From positions 2,418,001 through 2,482,000 of the forward strand of contig OU015551.1 in the NCBI GenBank assembly GCA_907165065.1: a DNA stretch of 64,000 nt, given 5' to 3'. The position numbers and the translations under genes are program-made. Under the pieces are notes generated by a model that ran no database searches, was not told the origin of the DNA, and was given only the letters and a program-made list of their open reading frames with translations. Each line of letters begins with the position of its first letter. Within the stretch, counting starts at the first letter, position 1. Positions 57,705-64,000 of this stretch are shown in pieces. This stretch comes from Caprimulgus europaeus (Eukaryota; Chordata; Aves; Caprimulgiformes; Caprimulgidae).

Positions 57705-58775
57705 TTACACGAACCACTCAGACAGGTCAGGCACAACCTGGTACTTGGCCTCTGTCACCTGCAAGAAGTGACAAGCTCTGCAGACATGCAGGGCCCAGCT
57801 GGTACCTACCACGGGTTTCAACCACTTGCGCCACCGGAAGTAGCGCTGGTACCTCTCAGTGTCCTTGCTCAGGTCCCACAGGTACCGAGCCAGGTCCCCA
57901 GCACTGGCAAAGTCATCCACGTGGATGAAGGAGTCAGGGGGTAAGAAGTGCTCGTAGTTTTCTCGAGGAGGTCCCAGCACGACAGGGACGGTGCCAGAGG
58001 ACAAGGCGTTCCTCCAGAGCTTCTCAGTGATGTAGTCTTCATGCAGCGAGTTCTCAAAAGCCAGGTAGAAGTTGTACTGGGACACAGTGGGAAGGAGCTT
58101 GTCCAAGGGCAGAGGCAGGTGATGTCTCCCATAGATGTCCACAGTGATGTGTTTCTTCAGCTCCTGGTAGTACTTCACCCGGTGGGAGTCTGCTCTCCAG
58201 TTGCTGACTACCCAGGCCACCAGCTTGGTCTTGGGTGGGATGTTGAGGGGCTGGGGCTGGTCAAGAACCTGTAGTTCCCCATAAGGGGCAAAAATGTCTG
58301 AGTCTCTCCTGTAAGACATGGTCAAGTTGAAGAGGTTGTCCATGGCGCCTAGGTTTGGAGAGTGACTTGGGGACTCCAGGTTGAACCAGATCCAGCGTTG
58401 GGAAGGGAGTCTGGGGAGCTGGGCCAGCCCCTCCGTGTCCCTGCACACATCCCTGTGATGCACAATCACGGCATCAGCCTTGTGGGACCAGCTGTGGTTG
58501 ACGGTGAAATGGCAGTCCGGGGTGCTGTAGAGCTCCGAGCAGTTGCTGAAGTTAAAGTGGTGCCCAAAAGGCCACTTCCACAGCAGGATGGTCAACCTGT
58601 GATCACCCTTTGGTGGGGTGCTGCTTTTCCCAGCATGTGCAGAGGGACTGGAATCGTAATGCTCTGCCCCAGAAATCCTCAACTGACGAAGAGAAACCAA
58701 GACACAGGAGCTGAAGATGAAGGTGAAGAGCAGGAAGTTGAGGAGTTTCTTGTAGGAGATCTTCTTCCCTTCCAT
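57705..58775 (-). CDS. Alpha-1,3-fucosyltransferase, FUT3/5/6 family
   Basis: A type II Golgi membrane enzyme of glycosyltransferase family GT10. It transfers fucose from GDP-fucose to GlcNAc of lactosamine chains, making Lewis-type glycans. The single coding exon gives 356 residues, near the family's usual 360-370. Residues 11-29 form the transmembrane anchor, followed by a short stem. The donor-binding block YNFYLAFENS (234-243) and DYITEKLW (248-255) are intact, as is the C-terminal WALHVCRACHFLQ (327-339). The acceptor-specificity motif is HHRD (106-109): arginine, not the tryptophan of human FUT3, predicts type 2 chains (alpha-1,3, Lewis x/sialyl Lewis x). N-glycosylation sequons are at N75, N78, N93 and N150. 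The start is MEGKK; the longer open frame to 58883 crosses a splice acceptor (TTTGCAG, exon start 58792) and is intronic. Orthology to one mammalian paralogue cannot be told, so no symbol is given. Confidence 0.95.
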   Translation of the reverse strand: MEGKKISYKKLLNFLLFTFIFSSCVLVSLRQLRISGAEHYDSSPSAHAGKSSTPPKGDHRLTILLWKWPFGHHFNFSNCSELYSTPDCHFTVNHSWSHKADAVIVHHRDVCRDTEGLAQLPRLPSQRWIWFNLESPSHSPNLGAMDNLFNLTMSYRRDSDIFAPYGELQVLDQPQPLNIPPKTKLVAWVVSNWRADSHRVKYYQELKKHITVDIYGRHHLPLPLDKLLPTVSQYNFYLAFENSLHEDYITEKLWRNALSSGTVPVVLGPPRENYEHFLPPDSFIHVDDFASAGDLARYLWDLSKDTERYQRYFRWRKWLKPVVGTSWALHVCRACHFLQVTEAKYQVVPDLSEWFV

Positions 58776-58800
58776 GAGCTCCACGAATGGATCTGCAAAC
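58776..58800 (-). promoter_or_regulatory. Splice acceptor before the fucosyltransferase coding exon
   Basis: On the - strand a pyrimidine-rich run ends GTGGTGTTTGCAG, so the exon starts at 58792 with a 17-nt leader before the ATG. This indicates at least one upstream 5' noncoding exon, probably near 59.3 kb. Possible donors on the - strand (GAG/GTACC at about 59300, AAG/GTACT at about 58912) are weak and not assigned. Confidence 0.7.
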
Positions 58801-59229
58801 ACCACAGACAGGACAAGGAGTGCTGGGTGCTGACCCCAGCATGGAGGTGGCCCTGGGCACACAGTCTGGCAGGAGGCACCCACGGGGGCTCAGGGGACCA
58901 CGTGAAGATCTGAAGTACCTTGATCTCCAGCAGCCTCTTGGCAGAAGGAAGAGTCCCTCCAGCGCCAGGCACAAGGCGCCCACACACCCCCTCACCCCCA
59001 GGGAGCAGACGCCCTTCCAGAGCCCCCAGGCTTCCCTCCATCACCGCCCACCGCCTCCCCTCGCCAGCCCCTTCTCCCCCACCCTCATCCCCCAGCCCGG
59101 CCGCCGCCGCGGGTCCCTCAGGACGCCGGGTGACAGGGAGGGACCCGCCGAGGCGCAGGAGCGCTGAGGGACAGTGCCCCGCCCGCCATGACCCCGCCCC
59201 GCAGCCTCAGGGCCAAGAAGCCACGCCCC
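58801..59229. other. GC-rich flank, presumed 5' intron of the fucosyltransferase
   Basis: CG content rises toward 59100-59230. No coding exon recognised. Confidence 0.4.
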
Positions 59230-59640
59230 CTTTCCCGCTCACATACTCCGCTGTGATTGGCTGGCGGGCCTGGCCACGCCCTCGGTGCACCCAGAGGTAC
59301 CTCAGACCCGGAGGCCTCTCCCTCCCCACAGGGCGCTGCCATTTTGTTTTGGCCGCCATTTTAGGCCAGGTCTCCACCCTTGTCTGGCAGGCAGCTTCCC
59401 GCTCTTTTACTCAACATACTGCCCTGTGATTGGCTGACAGCCATGCCTTGACGCCCTCACACCCATGTGGTCTCAGGCAGCCCTGTGATTGGCTGGCAGG
59501 ACTAGCACCCAGCATAGCCTGAGGTATATCACAAAAGGACGCCACCATGTCCTCCCCCGTGGGAGATGGACACTCTGGACAGGGTCATTCCCTGACATGG
59601 CCTCAGGCAGCCCTGTGATTGGCCACCTGCCTCCTCTGGA
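59230..59640 (-). promoter_or_regulatory. CCAAT/YY1-type promoter, probably of the fucosyltransferase
   Basis: Four CTGTGATTGG motifs, i.e. CCAAT boxes on the - strand (ATTGG at 59256, 59429, 59488 and 59618), suggest NF-Y binding. Two YY1-like sites on the - strand, CAAAATGGC (59338-59346) and TAAAATGGCGGC (59352-59363), usually lie just downstream of a start site, pointing to initiation near 59365-59400 on the - strand. The upstream CCAAT modules are partly duplicated (CAGGCAGCCCTGTGATTGGC twice). The direction fits the fucosyltransferase; ownership by another - strand first exon is possible. Confidence 0.5.
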
Positions 59641-59649
59641 CCGGGAAAT

Positions 59650-60135
59650 GCTCATATATTAAAAAAAAATACAAATTTATATACTATGGATGTATTTATA
59701 TAATTCATATCACTATATAGAGAGTGTCTCTATTGTATCTAAATGTATATTTTGTACTTCTGTACAATATATAGAAGTATACAAAAAAGAATGTAAAAAT
59801 ATGTATATTTTTAAAATTATTTAGATATAGATATACTGCTTTATATGTTCTTCTAGATATGTATAGCTGTGTACATTTTATATATATATATATTATTTTT
59901 ATATATAATATATATTCCTCTACATATGTATAGCTGTGTATATTTTATATATATATTTTATATTTATATATATAATATATATTCTTCTAGATATGTATAG
60001 CTGTGTATATTTTATATATATTTTTATTTTTATAGATATAAAATATATATTCTTCTAGATATGTATAGCTATGTATATTTTATATATATATATATATAAT
60101 TTTTATATATATAATATATATACACACACACATAC
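59650..60135. repeat. AT-rich array with a 68-bp unit
   Basis: Four tandem units of about 66-69 bp start near 59851, 59918, 59985 and 60053; each opens with TCTAGATATGTATAGCTGTG followed by TATATTTTATATATA-type DNA. 59650-59850 is irregular AT-rich sequence. Confidence 0.93.
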
Positions 60136-62745
60136 ATTTATGAAGAGACAGAGATTAAAAACATTATAGCCATAAAAACATAGCTCTAAATTGGCTGGGG
60201 TCCCCCACTTGCCGTGTCTAAGGTGGGCAGGAACTTCACAAGGACTCAAGAGGTACCAAAAGTTTTGGGAGCATGAAGAAGTCAGAACATGCCCAAGGGC
60301 TACAGACACCTCTCCCAGGAAGCCAGCACGAATCCTGTCACGTGCAAAGATGAGACCCCGCAGCCGAGCCCAGCCCAGCAGGGTGACAGGAGAACTGGGA
60401 AAGATTTTGGGGTTTGCACGGGGGCTGCAAGACACAGGAACGCTGCCTGCAAACCCAGGAAACCAGAACAAAATGCCACCTTCAGAAGAACATGTGTGTA
60501 GGCATCATGAGGAAAAGACCCCAAGAGGATTCCCAAGAGGATGACACAAACCAGGAGAGTGGGACAATGGGCCCAGGAACCACAAATGGGATTTTGAGAT
60601 CAGTGTCACACCGAGATGGTGGTGGGGGACCTCCCTTTCTCCATGGTTGTGGGGATCTGACAGCTGCCTGAAAACCATTCTGGCCTGCAGGCTGGTGCTA
60701 TATGTGACTCCTTGTCTTTCAGTTGATGACCTTATTGAACATTCCAAAACAGCTTATCTGAACTAATTAATGGCTTTGTCTGTGTGTTTTGCTTCAGTGT
60801 CCTGTGAACACCAGCCTCTGTCTTCTCAGCACAGCTAGCTCCCGTATGACCACCACCCTCCAACTTCCAACAGCCCCTCTCCTAACACCATCAGTGCTTT
60901 TATCACCAGCATCCTGCTTTGAGGTACCTGTCATGGTCTTTCAGATTTGCAACACCCCATTGCTTTCACTGATCCACTTGCTGTGGTCTCTAAGAGCAGG
61001 GGGCTGCTCTCTGTGCCCCAAAGACCTGGTCTTGCTGCTTTTGCAGTCAGCAGGACTGTCTACCAGGAAAAACTTGCCTCTTATTTGACCTAAAGATGAG
61101 GAATTCCATATAGCACCAACCTGCACTCCACCATGGTCTTGCAGGGAGCTCTGAGATCCCTTACACAACAGGGTTTCCAGCAGAAGCTGGTGGGTGAAGC
61201 ACCTATCACCTCACATCTTGCATCTCCGTGGTACCTGTACTACTGACAGACTCAATATGAAGATAGAGAGGGAAGCAAAGCCTCTGTGCAGTCAGAGGTG
61301 ACAGCAGATGTCCACAGACCCCCTCCTACCTGTACCTGGTGCCACTCTCTCGCAGACTGAGTCAGGTTCCTCCTCCAATAGCTATGAAAACCAGAAAGGA
61401 CTGTTGCAAATCACCTCCAGGTTTGGTCTTGGTAAGAAAATGTGCCGTGAAGGTGAGCACTGAAGTGGAGAACACAACCAGGAAAGGAGGAGAAGAAAGG
61501 AGAGTGCAGATGCAGGGAGGGATCAGCAGCTTTTTCCAGGTGTTCCTCTGCGTTTTGAGTTGTTTGTGCCAGTTGCTACCACCAGAAATGTGATACCCGA
61601 TAATAAAAGCTCTAATAAAGCCAGGACAGATTCCTCTGAGAAATTAAGGAGTAGACAAATAAAGCAGCCCAGACATTGTTTGTGGTTAAATCACACTTCA
61701 CCACTGAAAGCACCTCTGCACATGCACTGTTCTGCTTCCTTTGCCAATCTCAACTCAGAGGATTTGCTTATGATGTGCTTCCTTCTCCACCTCGTGTCAC
61801 AGGAGGACAGCTCTGTTTGGGAAGGATGGGCAAAGCTGGCATGGACTGGAGGTGTAGGCATCAGGTTTGCAAGTTCCCCTGCCAGCTTATGAGCTTCTTG
61901 GCACAGCTGCCTCCATCCTCATGCCAGGTCACATCTCCTTGTCACCTGTCCAGGATCTCGGGTTAAAGTGCATCTTGAGTCTGGTGACTTCAGCAATCAC
62001 CATGAGCTTCAGTGCTTGATCAAGACTGGCCAGGGGATCCCTCTTAGGTCCAGCACCCCAGGTCATGCTTTGGAGCATCTCCAGCCCAGGTGAATTGGCA
62101 TTGTCCATCTGGTCTGTCGACGTGGAGAGGTGGTTTGCTTGCTGTGGCCAGAGTGAACGGATCCTGCATTGAGCTTGGCTGCACTTGGCTGGGGTGTAAA
62201 AAAGCCATTGTGTGTTTTTATCAGGTTTCAATAGATTGAGCTGTAAATATGGACTGTTGGGCTGGAATTAAATGCACAAAAAGAGTTTGAATGCAGGTTT
62301 GGGGTGTTTTGAGTAAGCAAGGGGCTTGTAAATGGGCAATACAGGGTGGGAGATTTTACATTTCCAGGCCTTCTACTAGCAGGTGTCTGTTTCCTGGGAC
62401 AGAGTTGGAGGTCACCTGAAGTGTATCCAGGTGCCTCCTGCAGACTTGGGAGCACTCCAGCACAGGTGAGAGCAAAAAATATATCATGGTATGAGGGGCT
62501 GGGGCCATAACTCAAGCTTTGCTCACTCCAGGGTGACCCAGGCAGCCTGAGGTCTCCTGGCTCCTCACCTGGACCCGAGAAGGTACCAGCCATTCAACTG
62601 CTCTGCCTGGAAATTCCACACCTGAGAAACTCTGACCTCTTGCCCCCTCCCCGTGGCACAGGCTATACCTGTACCAGTCACTTAAACAACACGAGGGTGC
62701 AGGCTGGGATTTAATTCACCCAAAGGCTGAAGTTTAGAGTAGTCC
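60136..62745. other. No gene identified
   Basis: 2.6 kb of unique DNA. Two AATAAA signals on the + strand sit close together at about 61601-61618 (GATAATAAAAGCTCTAATAAAG) with no recognisable + strand exon before them. The 60190-60720 segment could be an old transposon or LTR remnant but I cannot name it. Confidence 0.35.
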
Positions 62746-63129
62746 ATGGCCCAGCTTTGGCATGATCTGGCTAGCACTATGCCAAATGTGACCCAGGTGC
62801 AATTTGGGAGTTACCAGGGCAAGCAACCATTCCCTACAGGTAGCCTGCACGTGGCCACTCCTTGGTGGCAAGAGGATTTCTCTACCATGAACATGGCCCA
62901 GCTACACTGGTTGGCATCAGAACAACAGAGTTGTCCTACAGGGGCAGATGCAGTTGTGAAGTTCAGGCCTCAGCCAGCTTTCTTGCTGAGGGTCCATGAG
63001 TTCTGCAGCCAGCAGCACAATGCAGACCCTGCATGCCCACATGTCCCCAGATGCAATTTTACTCAAGGCTGTAGAGGAGAAAGAAGATTTGAGTTTCCCT
63101 GGGTTGAAGGATCCTGTATCACCAGATAA
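62746..63129 (+). other. Unassigned 127-codon open frame
   Basis: The frame starts MAQLWHDLASTMPNV and ends ...FPWVEGSCITR. It is less proline/serine-biased than most chance frames in this window and has seven cysteines, five in the last third. I recognise no domain, signal peptide or membrane segment. There is no visible promoter or polyadenylation signal nearby. Most likely a chance frame; reported as uncertain. Confidence 0.15.
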
Positions 63130-64000
63130 GAGGCTTCAGGGAGATGGAAAATTCAAGACTTTTATAGCCCTGGAAACCAGGACCATAAGGAACTTCAGCT
63201 CAGCAGGGTTAGTTAATGTAAGTGAAACAAATGAGCAAGTGTAGGGAAGCTATGGAACAGTCACAAAGCTGTGGATTGAGAATTGTTCCCAGTGGCACAT
63301 GTGACATGAGGTGCCAGATCACTGAGTCCAGAAGGTGATGTGAGATTGTAGCACAGACAGAACAAAGAGGCTGTTCAGGTAATCGACTTGGCAGGACCGA
63401 GCACGGTTGACGTGAAGCCTTATTGTGATGTGATGAATAGTCTCACTAATCCCTACATCTGAGGACAAATAATGCTGTGTTTGGGAGAAGCTTCCTGGTT
63501 ACTGCCCTTGCTTTGGATGCTGAGCTCTCACCCAGGTGAGCACAGGAAAAAGCAAGGGCTGGACTCCCTGTGCCAGCGGGGCAAACATCACTCACCCAGG
63601 GATGCTGGCAGGTGAAGAGCTGAGACCTTCCAAGAGGTCACCAAAGGCAGTGGGTTCAAAATGGATCATCCACAAGGATGGATTTGCAAACACATAGGAT
63701 TTGTCTGCGTTGCTAAATCAACGGGCCAGGGACTGGTTTTTGTCCCTGAGGCCAAGTGACCCAGCTTGACTCCCATCTCTGCTTCTTCTCAGTCAACTGC
63801 AGCCACATCCAGGCTGTTTGCTGGGGATGGTCTCTGCCCTGGGCTGTGCTTGGACCATGTCTAGGTGCTGTTTGAAGGGCACTGTTTGGCATGAGCTAAA
63901 ACTGTGCCAAGGTGCATGCAGTACAGGTGACAATGGGACGGTGTTTAGACCTGTGCCCTGGTTCCATTTGGTTTCCTGTTTCATATGTAACATGTGAAGA
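63130..64000. other. No gene seen to the window end
   Basis: Unique DNA without recognised exon, repeat or RNA gene. Confidence 0.4.

Noticed and set aside
58776-58883. N-terminal extension of the fucosyltransferase by 36 residues
   Set aside because: Runs through a good splice acceptor into intron; the MEGKK start gives the correct type II topology.
1-64000. CRISPR, bacterial-type operon or phage system
   Set aside because: Tandem repeats here are head-to-tail minisatellites without unique spacers, and the DNA is clearly vertebrate.

Overview
The window looks like avian nuclear DNA from a GC-rich, repeat-dense chromosome. About twenty fragments of the bird retrotransposon CR1 lie on both strands. 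The CR1 ends carry the forms typical of neoavian birds (imperfect ATTCTATG ends, 'CATTAAGGTTGGAAAAGACC' tips). Only two protein-coding genes can be recognised, and both are vertebrate: neurturin (NRTN, + strand, coding exons 41152-41392 and 43624-44072) and an alpha-1,3-fucosyltransferase of the FUT3/5/6 family (- strand, coding exon 57705-58775). NRTN beside FUT6/FUT3/FUT5 in this relative orientation is the arrangement of human 19p13.3, whose bird counterpart I would expect on chromosome 28. That placement is inference from gene order.

Layout. 1-23.3 kb: no recognisable coding exon; CR1 fragments, two long pentanucleotide arrays, a 39-bp minisatellite with an open frame, and several AT-rich homeobox-like patches that resemble conserved noncoding elements. 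23.3-24.5 kb: a strong CpG island with stacked GC boxes and a good splice donor at 24083/24084, the best candidate for the NRTN promoter and 5' noncoding exon. 24.5-41.1 kb: presumed NRTN intron 1, with CR1, minisatellites and a recently duplicated block (33.05 and 37.48 kb). 41.1-44.1 kb: NRTN coding exons, separated by an AT-rich block and a 36-bp minisatellite. 44.1-50.35 kb: possible long NRTN 3' UTR or downstream DNA, packed with minisatellites and homopyrimidine/homopurine tracts, ending in a 3'-UTR-like segment with AU-rich elements and AATAAA. 50.4-55 kb: simple repeats and unassigned DNA. 55-59.6 kb: the fucosyltransferase with its presumed 3' end and a CCAAT/YY1-type promoter. 59.65-64 kb: an AT-rich 68-bp repeat array, then unassigned DNA.

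The genes do not form an operon or shared pathway. NRTN is a secreted GDNF-family neurotrophic ligand. The fucosyltransferase is a Golgi enzyme that makes Lewis-type glycans. They are neighbours through conserved vertebrate gene order. I found no tRNA, rRNA, CRISPR array or intact transposon. The more unusual content is non-coding: tandem-repeat density around NRTN, the duplicated block, paired polypyrimidine/polypurine tracts and repeated CCAAT modules.
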